The translations under genes were made by a program, and so were the position numbers. A stretch of DNA of 64,000 bases, taken from positions 56,634,264 through 56,698,263 of the forward strand of contig CM055104.1 of NCBI GenBank assembly GCA_029204225.1. The letters are read 5' to 3'. This DNA is from Diphasiastrum complanatum. Its lineage: Eukaryota; Streptophyta; Lycopodiopsida; Lycopodiales; Lycopodiaceae. The number at the start of each line of letters is the position of its first letter. Position 1 is the first letter of the stretch. A model generated the notes under the pieces. The model was not told the DNA's origin, searched no databases, and saw only the letters and a program-made list of their open reading frames with translations. This document shows, one piece after another, positions 11,317 through 22,384 of this stretch.

Positions 11317-13000
11317 TGCACAGGTCAAGGAGTCTCATGCAAGATCAATCATCAATCTTGATATTGTTCAAGAAGTGGTGAGGCCGAGGCTTGAGGAGAA
11401 GCAAATTCAAGCTACCACACCAAGAAGATCTACACGAGCAAGAGCAGGCTCACATATGATGCTGAAGGAAGGCAAGTGGAAGGAAACTTCCTATTGTGCA
11501 CTTTTCATATCAGATGAAGAGCCTAAGGATGTCCAAGGAGCACTTCAATCCGAGAAGTGGGTTGAAGCAATGACCCAAGAGTTTGAAGCCTTGATGTCAA
11601 ATAACACATGGGAGCTTGTGGAGCCACCAAACAACATGCATGTGATTGGATGTAAGTGCGTATTCAGAATCAAGTATAATCATGATGGATCTATCAATAA
11701 GTATAAAGCAAGACTTTGTGCCAAAGGCTACTCACAAATGAAAGGTCTTGATTATGAAGACACCTTTGCACCAGTTGCAAAGATGGTAACAATTCAAATA
11801 CTCATATCTCTTGCATGTTTTTACAATTGGATTATGTTCCAACTTGATATTTCTAATGCATTTCTCAATGGTTACCTTGAGGAGGAGAATTACATGGAGC
11901 AGCCTCCAAGTTTTGTGAAGGAAGGTGATGAATCAAAAATTTGTCTTTTGTTCAAAAGTCTGTATGGACTGAAACAGGCACCACGGTCTTGGTATGCAAG
12001 GCTCAACTCCTATCTCATATCACTCGGATTTTTTCTAAGTGAATATGACCCTTCTCTGTATTATAAGTTTGTAGATAACTTTGTAATTATACTTCTCATC
12101 TATGTAGATAATATCATTCTTTGTGAAAATAATGAGAAGCTAGTTGAAGAAACTAAGCATGCACTTGGTAGTGAGTTTAAGATGCATGACTTAAGAGTTC
12201 TTCACTATATTCTAGGCCTTGAAATAGATTTTTGGAGAGGTCATGCATTTATAAGCCAAAGTAGTTATGCACTTTCCATGCTCAAGAAATTTCAAATGGG
12301 AAACTATAAAGGCATAGATACACATATGGAACACACTGTAAAATTTCCTATGAAAGATGATGAAAAATCTTTTGTGGACATCACTCTTTATAGGAGTCTT
12401 ATTGGCTCACTTATATGGTTAACAGTTACTAGGCCTGATCTAAACTTTTGTGTTCATAAGCTAAGTCAACACATGCAGGATCCAAAGTTATATCATTGGA
12501 AGTTGGCTAAAAGAGTCTTGAGGTATATATCTTCTACCTTGGATTATGGATTATTCTACAAAGAAGAAGATCTGACCTTGATTGCTTTTTTAGATTCAGA
12601 TTTTGCAGGATACAAGTTGGATAGAAAATCCACAAATGCTTACACTATTTTTCTTGGAGAGAACTTGGTTTCTTGGCTATCAAAGAAGCAAACAACTATT
12701 TCCTTATCATCCTGTGAACCTGAATACAAATCTCTTACAACCACAACAAAGGAGCTTTTATGGATCAAAAGGCTACTTTTGGATCTAAAGTGTTATGCAG
12801 ATGAAGATCTTCCAATTATCAAGAATGATAACATTTCTGCTCAGGCTCTTGCAAATAATCCAGTGTTCCATGCAAGGAGCAAACATATCGAAGTGATTCA
12901 TCATTTTGTAAGAGAAAAAGTCATTGGGAGAGAGATCTCACTGGAACATGTCGAATTTTCAAATTGTGCTGCAGACCTTCTTACCAAGCTCTACTCATGA
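11240..13000 (+). pseudogene. Element A reverse transcriptase and RNase H (586-codon frame)
   Basis: The frame is open from 11240 but the first about 25 codons are out-of-frame integrase tail. True homology begins near 11310. RT blocks are NTWELVEPP, GCKCVFRIKYN, KARLCAKGYSQ, QLDISNAFLNGYLEE, SLYGLKQAPRSWYARL and the active site LLIYVDNIILC. The family motif is YVDD, so the second catalytic aspartate is replaced by asparagine and the enzyme should be inactive. RNase H follows with TRPDLNFCVHKLSQ, AFLDSDFAG, LDRKSTNAYT, SWLSKKQTTISLSS, EYKSLTTTTKELLW and ARSKHIEVIHHFVRE, ending at a normal Copia C-terminus. This is the longest uninterrupted retroelement frame in the window. Confidence 0.9.
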
Positions 13001-13079
13001 ATGTTTTTATCAAAATGAGGTCTAATTTTGGCCTAATTTCGAAATCTATGATGATAGGAACATAAATTTTAAGGAGGAG

Positions 13080-13797
13080 TGTGAAGATTATTAAAATATT
13101 ATCTTCCTATCTCGAGTTTGGGCCATGTTCATGGTTATTTCCATTGTATTTCATGTTGTACATAAAAGGTATGTGAATTGAGCACATAACCTTCTAGTAT
13201 AGACCGGATTTGAGTTAATTTTGATAACATGCAACTATTTAGATAGCATGCAATGTCATACTGTATGCATGCAAGCCACATGCAATCAGTGCATGCAACA
13301 TGCAAGTAGTTTCTGTGATCTACACATGTCTAGGCAGTTTTATGGATTGACATGCAGTACATGTAATATCCATGCATGCAGTTACACATGTGGATCTCTG
13401 GTTGGTGAATTAGTTCAATTAAGTGGACTTTCCATGTAACTTCACTATAGGAATTCAAGTCTCTCTCATGTAGGGAAATCTTGGCATGTTTTGCCATATT
13501 GTGAATAATGAGATTTTGGTGTTTTGGACTCATTCTCTCTCTACCTGAGTTTTCCATGATTGATTTTCTCTCTCTACCCGAGAGCAGCATGTTTTTCCCA
13601 TACCGAGCACTTAGAATTATTTTTGACATTCGTTTCTCATAGTGAGAAGTTAAATTTTTTCATCAGATGTATGCCATTGTGCTCTTGTCATAGATTTTTC
13701 AAGTATATTGTTCTCTAATCAATCTTGTGCAATCACAACACCTTAATAAGATCCTGTAGGGTGTGTGGTGAAGTTCACACGTGCTAAAAACTTCACA
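13080..13797 (+). repeat. Element A 3' LTR (718 bp)
   Basis: Begins TGTGAAGATT directly after the purine tract 'aaggaggag' (13071-13079), which acts as the polypurine tract. It ends CTTCACA at 13797. It is complete, unlike the 5' copy. The next base is already inside the LTR of element B. Confidence 0.9.
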
Positions 13798-13998
13798 CTA
13801 TCTAGTTCCACGTTCAAGTTTTGTCAGTATTTGTAATGCCTTCCGCAATCTGTCTGACCTTCTGATTGCTTTGTCTGATAGTCTGCTCTTGCTTCCGCTA
13901 CCACCGCGCATCAAGTTCTAAACTTAACTTCATTATTGTGTTCGCCTATTGTTACCAATAGTGCACACACCGAGGGAACCTCTCACACTTCCCCAGCA
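13798..13998 (+). repeat. Element B 5' LTR, 3' part only
   Basis: Matches 17653-17850 with shared blocks 'gtatttgtaatgcctt', 'cttgcttccgctaccaccgc', 'attgtgttcgcctattgtta' and 'tctcacacttccccagca'. The left part is missing because element A ends at 13797. Confidence 0.85.
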
Positions 13999-14010
13999 TA
14001 ATATCAGAGC
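13999..14010 (+). other. Primer-binding site of element B
   Basis: TAATATCAGAGC follows the LTR end directly and differs from the initiator tRNA-Met site TGGTATCAGAGC by two bases. Confidence 0.75.
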
Positions 14011-14232
14011 GATAGATTACTATTCTCTGATTATTTAGAGCTTTAATATCATAAATCATCTGATTTCTTAAGCGGTTTTATGTCGGAGCTATTTCTATAG
14101 CTTGATAAGCTTTCCATAGAACCTGATCCTACTAGCTGATAGGATAATTGTTTTTTTGTTCTGTAATTTAACACTAGATTCTCATACTTAAGTTACTAAT
14201 AGTTACTAGCATCATCTAGAATAATCTTCCAC

Positions 14233-15197
14233 ATGGATTCCCAAGGGAAATCCAGTCCTATTATGGACAAACTTGATGGAGCCAATTACCATCTGAGAAA
14301 ATTTAAGATGAGAACTGTGCTAATGGCTAAGGAATTGTATGATGTTGTTACAAGTGAAGAGGCAAAATTTGAAGCCGACCACACAACAATCTTTCGATGG
14401 AAGCTGAAGGATGGCAAAGCATTTGTGATTATCACCCTTAACATCTCGGACATGCAAATCGGCCATGTGTCTGAAACTCAAACATCCAAGAAAGTCTGGG
14501 ACATCTTGAGCACATTGTATGAAGTGCGAGATATATCTTCCAAGCTACATCTCAGGAAGAAAATTTACTCCCTCAAGATGGCAAATGGTGATTGCCTACA
14601 AAATCACATCAACGAGTTCAAGAACCTGCTGAAGCAAATGACAACAGTAGGGTCTATCATTGACGATCAAGACACAGTAATGACACTGTTATCAAGCTTG
14701 CCAAGCTCACATGACAACTGGGTCATGATCATCACGACACACCCCAAACTGACTCTTTCAAGAGTTATCACAATGTTGTTGCAGGAAGACTCTTGAAGGA
14801 ACGAAGCCTCCAGTTCTTCGACTATTGACCTCACGCCCTATACACTAACACAGGCTCGACTAAGCAGAAGAAGAAAGGCTCAAAGTCATCAAAGAAAGAT
14901 CAGAAATCGACACATTATCACGAGCAATTGAATCAGTCGACAAAGAAGAAGCTGTTCTGCAGATACTGCAAGCATTCCAACCACGAGATCCAAGACTGTC
15001 GGATACTGCAAGCAAAGAATAACAACAAAGAACAGTCGAACCAAGTGAGAAATGCAGCTGCAGAAGCTCCACAGCCTACTCAAGAATTGGATCATGATGC
15101 CTTCATGATAAACCATCAAGAATCGGATCGTGATGCCTTCATGATAAACCAAATCTGTCTACAAATTTGCTCTCTGTTAGTAGAATTACAAACCTAG
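14233..15197 (+). pseudogene. Element B gag with zinc knuckle (broken)
   Basis: Gag starts MDSQGKSSPIMDKLDGANYH with 'KFKMRTVLMAKELYDVV', a pattern of another plant Copia gag subfamily than element A. It contains 'KKVWDILSTLYE', 'LKMANGDCLQNHINEFKNLL' and a leucine-rich end before a TGA at 14794-14796. After a frame change the zinc knuckle CRYCKHSNHEIQDC is found at about 14955-15000, in frame 14928-15197. The protease signature is absent. The text after about 15150 (LLSVSRITNLGHKV) already belongs downstream of protease, so protease was deleted. Confidence 0.8.
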
Positions 15198-15240
15198 GAC
15201 ATAAAGTATAGTTTGAATCTGGTCAATGTAAGGTAGTCGA

Positions 15241-15853
15241 TGTTGAGATATTGAAAAAATCTATCTAATGTTGTAAGTAGGGGTTCCAAAAATGCCAAAA
15301 ATGAATTGAGCTCTTTTGGCTTAGTAAAGACCCATCTTAAAATAAAATATTCAAGGTAGGTAGAAGTAGAAACTCGAGCTACCATAGGAATTGCCATTTG
15401 TACTTTGCATGCCACATTTAATGCATGAAAAGACTAGGTGGCACAATCAAACATATTGAGGTGGCTTGAATAAGTCTAGATAGCTTGAGAGGTGGATTCA
15501 TAACTCCAATTCAACTCAAAGTAGGAGGAGAGTCCATGGATCTATATATATGTGATGTACTCTCATTGAGAAGATGATGAAATTTGTGTATAATGCAAAT
15601 TTAGAGACTAAGCTCTTTGTGCCCTCTCTCTCTACTTGAGTTTGTACTTTCATATTCTCTCTCTAGTCGAGTTGAGACATATTTTGTACTTAGTTTCATG
15701 TTTTGTTGACAGATCTTGCTTGTAACACAATAATATTCCTTGTATGATCAGCTTTCCTATTGTCAATCAATGCTAGTTTGATCTTTACGGTATTATTGGG
15801 CTTAGGAGATCAAAAGTACATGTGTAGGGCATCCCACACGTGTGAATTCAACA
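15241..15853. mobile_element. Solo LTR inserted in element B (613 bp)
   Basis: The insert begins TGTTGA and ends TCAACA, a perfect 6-bp inverted terminus, and is flanked on both sides by the 5-bp duplication GTCGA (15236-15240 and 15854-15858). Removing the insert and one duplication restores the host Copia frame exactly (KVVD joined to RTSKILALGKR). The interior has no coding capacity and includes (TC)-rich 'ccctctctctctacttgag'. No internal retrotransposon region is left, so this is a solo LTR made by LTR-LTR recombination. Confidence 0.93.
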
Positions 15854-17275
15854 GTCGATAGGACAAGCAAGATCCTAGCACTTGGAAAGAGGCATAAATA
15901 CTTGTACAGATTAAGTCATTGTTTTTCTGCCTCTAGTCAGGCACTTAGTACTTCTAATCAGATAAATAAAGGTTTACTTTGGCATTATAGACTTGGTCAT
16001 TTGAATTATGCTTCTATACAGCAAATGTCTAAGCAATCCATTGTTCTTGATCTTGACTATCCTAACAAAAAAGTCGAATTACCTGTCTATTAAGACTGTT
16101 TAGTCGGTAAACAGACCACGCAACCTTTTAGATCAAGCCGTCAACATACTGTTAGAGGATTACTAGATGTTGTACATACAGATATTTGTGGCCCAATGCA
16201 GAATCCTTCACGAAAGGATGCAAAGTAATTATAACTTTTATTGATGAATTTTTCAAAAGGACTATGGTTTATTTTATCAAAAAAAAATCAAAAGCTTTCA
16301 ATTGCTTCAGAATCTTCAAGGAGCATACAGAGAAAGAGACTGGTAAGACAATAAAAGCCCTGAGGTCAGATAATGGTGGAGAATAACTGAATTCAAGGAG
16401 TACTGCTAGAGCCAAGGCATTGAACAGTAGTTTATCACTCCTTATTCACCTCAATCTAATGGCTTAGCCGAGAGGAAGAATCGTACTTTGGTCGAGTCAG
16501 CCAAATATATAATGGCACACTCATCTTTGTCGAAGAGCTTCTAGGATGAAGTTGTCTCCATTGCAGCTTACATCCAGAACAGATGTTTGACCAAGGCCCT
16601 ATCAGACAGAACACCCTATGAGGTTTGGACAGACTCAAAGTCTTCATTGAAGAACCTATGAGTATTCGGATGTATTGCCTACGTGCAGATCCCGAAGGAG
16701 ACACGAAATTTGACTTCCAAGGTGTCAAGACAATCTTTATGGGATACACTTCATCTGACCACACCTATAAGTTGTTCGACCCCGATACCCAGCAGATTTT
16801 ATTCAGCAGGGATATAGTCTTTATTGAAGATCAGTTCGTCGACCTCAAAGGCAAGGATAAAGTTTCAAGTAAACCTTCAATGCTTGCCTTCGACACGACA
16901 ATTCGAGCTTCTAGCTCAAGCGTGCAGATAGCCGACCAACTACCCGACAGTGAGTCAGATGAAGAATCTGCTGATACTCAGCAACGACAAATCCAAAAAT
17001 TGAATCATCAACCGACACTTCCTCCAAGAAGATCAAGCCGAGTGCGCACACAACCCACAATGTATATTCATGAGTCTACTTGACTTTTAATGCAGGAACC
17101 AACGTCAGTAGATGAGGCACTTAGACAACCAGATTCCAATATCTGGAGAGAAGCAATGGATAGAGAGTATTCCTCTCTAATCAAGAACCAGACATGGTCA
17201 CTAGTCGAAGCTCCTGTTGCCTGCAATTTCATTGATTGCAAATGGGTTTTCGATATATCGAAAAAGTCTAACTTA
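15854..17275 (+). pseudogene. Element B pre-integrase, integrase and RT start (broken)
   Basis: Reads KYLYRLSHCF, LLWHYRLGHLNYASIQQMS (pre-integrase HHCC), DVVHTDICGPMQ (integrase core start), FIDEFFKRTMVYFIKKKS, IKALRSDNGGE, then after stops 'PYSPQSNGLAERKNRTLVE' and the C-terminal 'TIFMGYTSSDHTYKLFDPDT'. The linker ends PPRRSSRVRTQP. A stop at 17081-17083 is followed by the RT start (EALRQPDSNIWREAMDREYS, NQTWSLVEAP, CKWVFDI). Homology ends near 17275. The sequence to about 17400 is unassigned. Confidence 0.85.
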
Positions 17276-17652
17276 ATGGCCCCGTCACGCTCATCCTCTA
17301 TACTACGCGCAGCCAACTTGACAATGACTGCAACCACGGTCTTCTCCTTGACGGCGCAATGGCTCCATGCCATCTCTTGTACACTCATCTACATAAATGT
17401 AAATAGCACATAGATCATTTAATATGCATGCGATTTTGATCAATGATTAAGAACACTGATTATTGAATCTGATGAGACAGACATAGTAGATGCTTTCATG
17501 CATTTATTTTTCTCTTTAGACAGATTGTCAGTAATAAGCTCATAGCTTTTATAGTTTGTAGTCAGATTTGTGAGCACACAGTTTTGTACGCTATTGTCTT
17601 GTGCTCACCTACATCACTGACTTGTATTTCGCTACAATTAATCTGAATAAAG

Positions 17653-17850
17653 TGATGTCTAGTTCTGCATTCAGGTTTTGTTAGTATTTGTAATGCTTTT
17701 CGCAATCTGTTTGACCTTCTAATTGCTTTGTCTGATATTCTCTTGCTTCCGCTACCACCGCGCATCAAGCTCTAAACTTAACCTCATTATTGTGTTCGCC
17801 TATTGTTACCAATAGCACGCACCGAGGAAACTTCTCACACTTCCCCAGCA
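17653..17850 (+). repeat. Element B 3' LTR, mapped part
   Basis: This is the part that aligns with 13798-13998. The LTR certainly extends further left, but because the 5' copy is truncated its left end cannot be set. It may start anywhere from about 17400. Confidence 0.8.
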
Positions 17851-18404
17851 CTGTCGAAGTCTATCCTACCATCGACTATCGAAACCCGGATTTGACTATT
17901 GATAGTATTAACTATCGATATGACTATCGATTATCTGAGTTTGATCTAGATTAATTTTTGACCATGTATAACAATTTTGACCCTACATCTGATTTTGACC
18001 CAATGTTTATAATCCTCTGTGATCGGGCATGATCTACAACAAAATTGAATCCTATAAAATAGCGATTGTTAATAGTTCAATGAAATGTTTTAATCCATAT
18101 TGTAAACACATAAATTAAAACATTCTTTTAATTCCACAACTGACATATATATATCAATGACACATCAGATAAATATCAATGCAGCTAATGCAACAAAGTA
18201 CATCATCATTCAGAGCCAATATTTTTCTGATATCCAGAGAATAGACTTAGAGAGATCACGTATGCTCAAGCAATAGGACATGTACACCTTTCTTGATCTA
18301 ATCAAACTCATTTGAGTAGATACTATGTCGTGTCCTATTGTATTGTGTTTGTAAGGAAAATCTGAGAACATCATCTGTTCCAACAAGAGGGTCCCGTTAA
18401 CCGC
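17851..18404. other. No gene seen; short ACTATCGA cluster
   Basis: At 17868-17935 the word ACTATCGA or a near variant recurs about six times. The rest has no supported feature. Confidence 0.4.
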
Positions 18405-19490
18405 TGGTAAATCGTCTATCATCAATATTTCCTGCCCAATCAGCATCTGTATAACCATACTTCAAGCCAAAATTTAATGTGCCTCAAACATATCTCAAAA
18501 TGCGTTTAGTAGTTTTCCAGTGAGTCTGACTAGGTTTTTGCATAAATTGACTTACCACACCAACAACATAAGCAATATCAGGACGTGTGTGTGTCAAATA
18601 GATTAAACTACCCACTAATTGCCTATATAAGTATGCATCAACTTTCTCAGCTTCATCAAATGTAGAAAGTTTGGTATTAGCCTCCATTGGAGTACTTAGT
18701 GACTTGCAATCTTGCATATTGAACTTATACAATAGATCTCGTGCATACTTACTTTGCATAAGAATAACAGTGTCTTCCTTTTGCCAAACTTCAATACCAA
18801 GACAATAATGCATCAGCCCTAAATCGCTCATGTCAAAGGTATTGGAAAGTTATGATTTGATTTCATCAATTAAGCCCATATTACTTCTTGTAATAATCAA
18901 ATCATCGACATAGAGGACAACGAACACTATATCTGAGTTTTGCCTAAGAATGTAAAGATTAGGATCAACATCACTCATTACCATTCCCCTTCGCTTGAAG
19001 TGTTCATCAATGCAAGAGTACCACGCTTGTGTGCTTGCTTCAATCCATATATGGCTTTGTTGAGTTTACAAACCAAATGATCTCTCCCTGGCTCAACAAA
19101 CCTTGAGGTTGCTCTAAATATACCTCTTCATCCAACACTCTATTAAGAAAAGTAGATTTGACGTCCTTTTCTGGAGTTTCGAACCATAGAAAGCAGAAAT
19201 TGCAATGACAGAACGAATAGTTACCATTTTAGCTACGGGCGTGAACGTCTCCTCAAAGTCTATATCTTCCTGCTGCTCAAAACCTCTTGCAAGTAGTCGT
19301 GCCTTGTACTTGTTGAGTTGCCCATCTGCTCCATACTTCATCTTGTAGATTCACTTACATGTGGTAGGCATCTTATCATCAAGTAGCTCAACCAAGTCCC
19401 ATGTTTTGTTATTTGATATAGCCTCCATTTTTGTTTCCATAGATGCATGCCACTCCTTGTGTTCTTTTGCTTCGTTGAAGAGACTTAATC
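18405..19490 (-). pseudogene. Copia element C: RT and RNase H fragment (minus)
   Basis: Read on the minus strand from about 19490: EAKEHKEWHASMETKME, NNKTWDLVELL, YKMKYGADGQLNKYKARLLA, DFEETFTPVAKMVTIRSVIA, then a frame change. The active site LYVDDLI (near 18905-18925) is intact, followed by DLGLMHYCLGIEVWQ, MQSKYARDLLYKF, LVGSLIYLTHTRPDIAYVV and, beyond a TGA after RILRYV, the RNase H start YTDADWAGNIDDRRFTSG. Homology ends there. The 5' side is cut off by the compound microsatellite. No LTRs were found for it. Confidence 0.85.
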
Positions 19491-19497
19491 TTCTCTT

Positions 19498-19500
<3 letters not shown>

Positions 19501-19591
<91 letters not shown>
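19501..19591. repeat. Compound (TC)n(CA)n microsatellite
   Basis: A TC tract (about 19502-19533) runs directly into a CA tract (to about 19590). It lies exactly where the upstream integrase-RT linker of element C should continue. Confidence 0.95.
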
Positions 19592-19596
<5 letters not shown>

Positions 19597-19649
19597 AACA
19601 ATGATCAACTCCAACAAGCATCAAATCCAACAATTAGCAAATCCAAAGA

Positions 19650-19780
19650 AAACATGAGAGAAGGAGGAGGAAAGAAGAAGAGCAAGGATGTTCAATATCC
19701 ATTTCATAAGAGGCCCCTGCTTGTATTGAAATGAAAAGAGAAAGTACAAATAACTCGAAACTACCACTATATATAGTAGA
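19650..19780 (-). repeat. LTR family 2, copy 1 (promoter part)
   Basis: Similar over about 125 bp to 39008-39140: both contain 'catgagaga', 'ggaggaaaga'-like text, 'atatccattt', 'ataagagg' and 'gcttgtattgaaatga'. On the minus strand it has a TATA box (CTATATATAGTGG), consistent with the LTR promoter of a minus-strand Copia element such as C. Confidence 0.55.
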
Positions 19781-19859
19781 TTTTAGGGCTTTCGCCTCAA
19801 GACCAACTATTACCCATTTTTTAAGGCATTGATTCTGACCATTAGGCAAACACTAGGCA

Positions 19860-20267
19860 ATCTCAATTTCAAAATGTAGGTAGTAATTCGGAGATAAACA
19901 GATGGATTATGGAAAAATATGGGCCTACAAAGTTGGGTAAAAAAACTACAATAGAGAAACTAGATCCATGGACCGACAGTGCCTCATCGATGCTTTCTAT
20001 AATGATTATGAACTAGTAGGACCAATTATTTGTGAAAAAGTGGAATTCGAGGATCCTACAAATATCTACCATGACCTCTTTGCATGTGAGATTGCACAAG
20101 ACCCGTCCATGCTAGATCAACTTAGATTTTCAAGATCTGTCTAATGCACTTTGAATCAAGGCAAGAGCTCAACCACATCAAATGTTATGATCATTCAAAG
20201 ACAAGCAAGTTCTGCACATTCACATGAAAAAACTAAGTATTTTCCACTACAAGAGGCGCATCCAAGC
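19860..20267 (+). other. Unassigned sequence with a short coding-like stretch
   Basis: About 19970-20140 can be read as a hydrophilic peptide (CLIDAFYNDYELVGPII, CEKVEFEDPTNIYHDLF), interrupted afterwards. I do not recognise it. It may be a relic of an element that includes the repeated unit downstream. Confidence 0.3.
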
Positions 20268-20818
20268 ACCTTTTGATCCTCAATGGGTGCGACTATTCTT
20301 CAAAAGGTTATACGGAGTGTACTCGGAAGACTAGTTGTAAACTGTCAATGCCTAGGAAAGCCATCGATGTCCGGCAAAGACCCTACCATTTCATGCATAC
20401 CCGAGGAAAACTTGGTAACCATGCCCATAAGAATGCTCATAGATTGTCCACATGACTCCTAGGACGAGTGTGCTTGAAACAAATGTAATTATCATTGGTC
20501 GTCAATGGGTAGAGTGTAATCCATGCAAATATCACTACTAATCAAGTGCTCGTCAAATTTGTACGAGGGGTGTCTTCTTCTATCTCTTCTTTGTATTGAT
20601 TTTTCTTGTTGCACTCTAATCAGAATATCACCGGGGCGTAGCGGGTGGTGGAACTCTGGGGTGTAGAAATGATAACATAGGATTCCCCCTCAAATCAGCT
20701 GACAAATGTCACCAAGTGATGGCTAAAACTGATTTTCAATCCTCATCATATGGACCCCAAACAATGGTAGACTGGGACAATTTTAAGGCCCCATTTGGTT
20801 TTTAAAACACTGCTTTCA
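20268..20818 (+). repeat. Direct repeat unit R, copy 1
   Basis: From 'gatcctcaatgggtgcgact' to 'ccccatttggtttttaaaac'. The same sequence recurs at 21181-21683. This copy retains about 50-70 bp ('gagtgtaatccatgcaaat' onward) missing in copy 2. I do not recognise it as a gene. Confidence 0.85.
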
Positions 20819-21180
20819 ATCCTAAGGGGTGTTTCTATAGTTTGGAGTGTTGCTCTTTTAAGACTAAATAACATAGAACCTTAAAAGCTTCGGGGTCATG
20901 CCCGTTGGGCGCTGGGGTGCATGACTCTCTAGGCGTACTGTTTTTGAAATGTAGGATTTGTCCTCAAATTCTCCAAGGATGTGTCTTAGCCTTAAATAGT
21001 AATGTCTTTAAAGGGTATGGAGTGACCCTTTGACTATAGGATCCTGATTTCTAGTGAAGAGTGGTAATTATATGCTCCTAGAAGGAGTGTCAAGGCTGCA
21101 TCTTTAGACTACTAAAATGTGGTCTCTAACAAAAGGATAGGCCTTAGTGTGTAAGCCGTGGCACTACTTTAAAATTCATG
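20819..21180. other. Spacer between the two R copies
   Basis: Non-coding sequence with phrases such as 'ggcgctggggtgcatgactc'. I recognise no gene. It may belong to the same repeated unit. Confidence 0.4.
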
Positions 21181-21683
21181 TGATCCTTAACGGGTGCGAC
21201 TATTCTTCAAAAGGTTATACAGAGTGTATTCAAAAGACTAGTTGTAAACTGTCAATGCCTAGGAAAGCCTTCGATGTCCGCGATAAGACCCTACCATTTC
21301 ATGCATACCCAAGGGAAACTTGGTACCCACGCGCATAAGAATGCTCATAGATTGTCCAGATGACTCCTAGGACGGGTGTGCTCGAAACGAATGTAATCAT
21401 CGTTGGTCATCAATGGGTAATGGTCAAATTTGTATGAGGGGTGTCTTCTTTTGTCTCTTCTTTGTATTGATTTTTCTTGTTGCACTCTAATCAGGGTATC
21501 ATCGGGGCGTAGCTGGTGGTGGAATTGTGGAGTGTAGAAATGATAACATAGGACCCCCCCTCGAATCAACTGACAAATGTCGCCAAGTGATGGCTGAAAC
21601 CGATCTTCAACCCTCATCATATGGACCCCAAACAATGGCAAGATGGGACAATTTTAGGCCCCATTTGGTTTTTAAAACACCGC
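21181..21683 (+). repeat. Direct repeat unit R, copy 2
   Basis: About 910 bp downstream of copy 1 and clearly similar along its length (for example 'attcttcaaaaggttatac', 'gtcaatgcctaggaaagcc', 'catatggaccccaaacaatg'). It lacks an internal block of about 50-70 bp. Confidence 0.85.
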
Positions 21684-22384
21684 TTTTGAAGTTTAAGTCT
21701 TTGTGAACTTTGAGGTTTCAAAGAGATGGAAAATAAAAATGGAAAATGAAATACTATAACTATGAACTTTCAACTAGAAGTTTCTTGAGAATATTGTAAC
21801 ATGCATTACTTCATAACAAACCTTTAACTTAAATATTCTTAAAACTTTAAATGCATTGTGAAGTTTCATTACCCATTAATAATTAATTTCCCAAAACGAA
21901 GGTTAAAACAATAAAGGTGGGTGAGGGGGAGAGAGGAGAGAGGGTTTGATGATAAATAAGGAGAAGTTAAAGAAAGATCTATTTCATAACATGGGAGTGG
22001 CAAAAACATAAGAGGAGGGTTTTTATGCAATAATAAAGGAGTTTTTGTTGATTCTATGACAAAAAGAGGGGAATTGGTCTGAGGTGAGGCTTAATACCAT
22101 AAAAAAGGGACTTACTAAATAGCAAGGAGGGATTAAAAGAAAAAATTGGGTGGGGAGGTTTAAGTAAACAAATTGGGGGTTTTTCGCCAAATAAATAAGT
22201 GGGGGTTAAGGGGGTAAAAAAAGTCACAAAAGAGAGGAGAGAAGAGAAAACAAGTATGGAGAGGGTTCATAATGGTAACAAGAAGGAGGTATGGGCAAAA
22301 ATGAGGTGGGAGGGCCATAAAGTGAGGAAGAGTGGTGTGTGTCTGCAACCCAATATTGGCCTATCCAAATGACAGACTTTTCAA
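21684..22384. other. No gene seen; purine-rich flank
   Basis: G/A-rich on the plus strand from about 21900 to 22340 ('gggtgagggggagagaggag' and similar). No coding or element signature is visible. Confidence 0.35.

Larger units (their letters stand above)
7530..13797 (+). mobile_element. Ty1/Copia retrotransposon A (5'-truncated, coding-dead)
   Basis: Domain order gag - protease - integrase - RT - RNase H identifies Copia. Two LTRs are recognisable (7530-8211 and 13080-13797), with a primer-binding site at 8212. The 3' LTR starts TGTGAAG and ends CTTCACA, a perfect inverted terminus. The 5' LTR lacks about the first 50 bp and instead abuts an unrelated Copia relic. The element ends inside the 5' LTR of element B. 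It carries stop codons, frameshifts, an internal integrase duplication and a mutated RT active site. Confidence 0.9.
13798..17850 (+). mobile_element. Ty1/Copia retrotransposon B (split and truncated)
   Basis: A second Copia family with LTR ends ...CCCCAGCA at 13998 and 17850. The visible order is 5' LTR remnant, PBS, gag, zinc knuckle, a solo-LTR insertion, pre-integrase, integrase and the first part of RT. Protease is lost between the zinc knuckle and about 15150, and most of RT and all of RNase H are missing after about 17275. Its 5' LTR is cut by element A. Confidence 0.85.
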
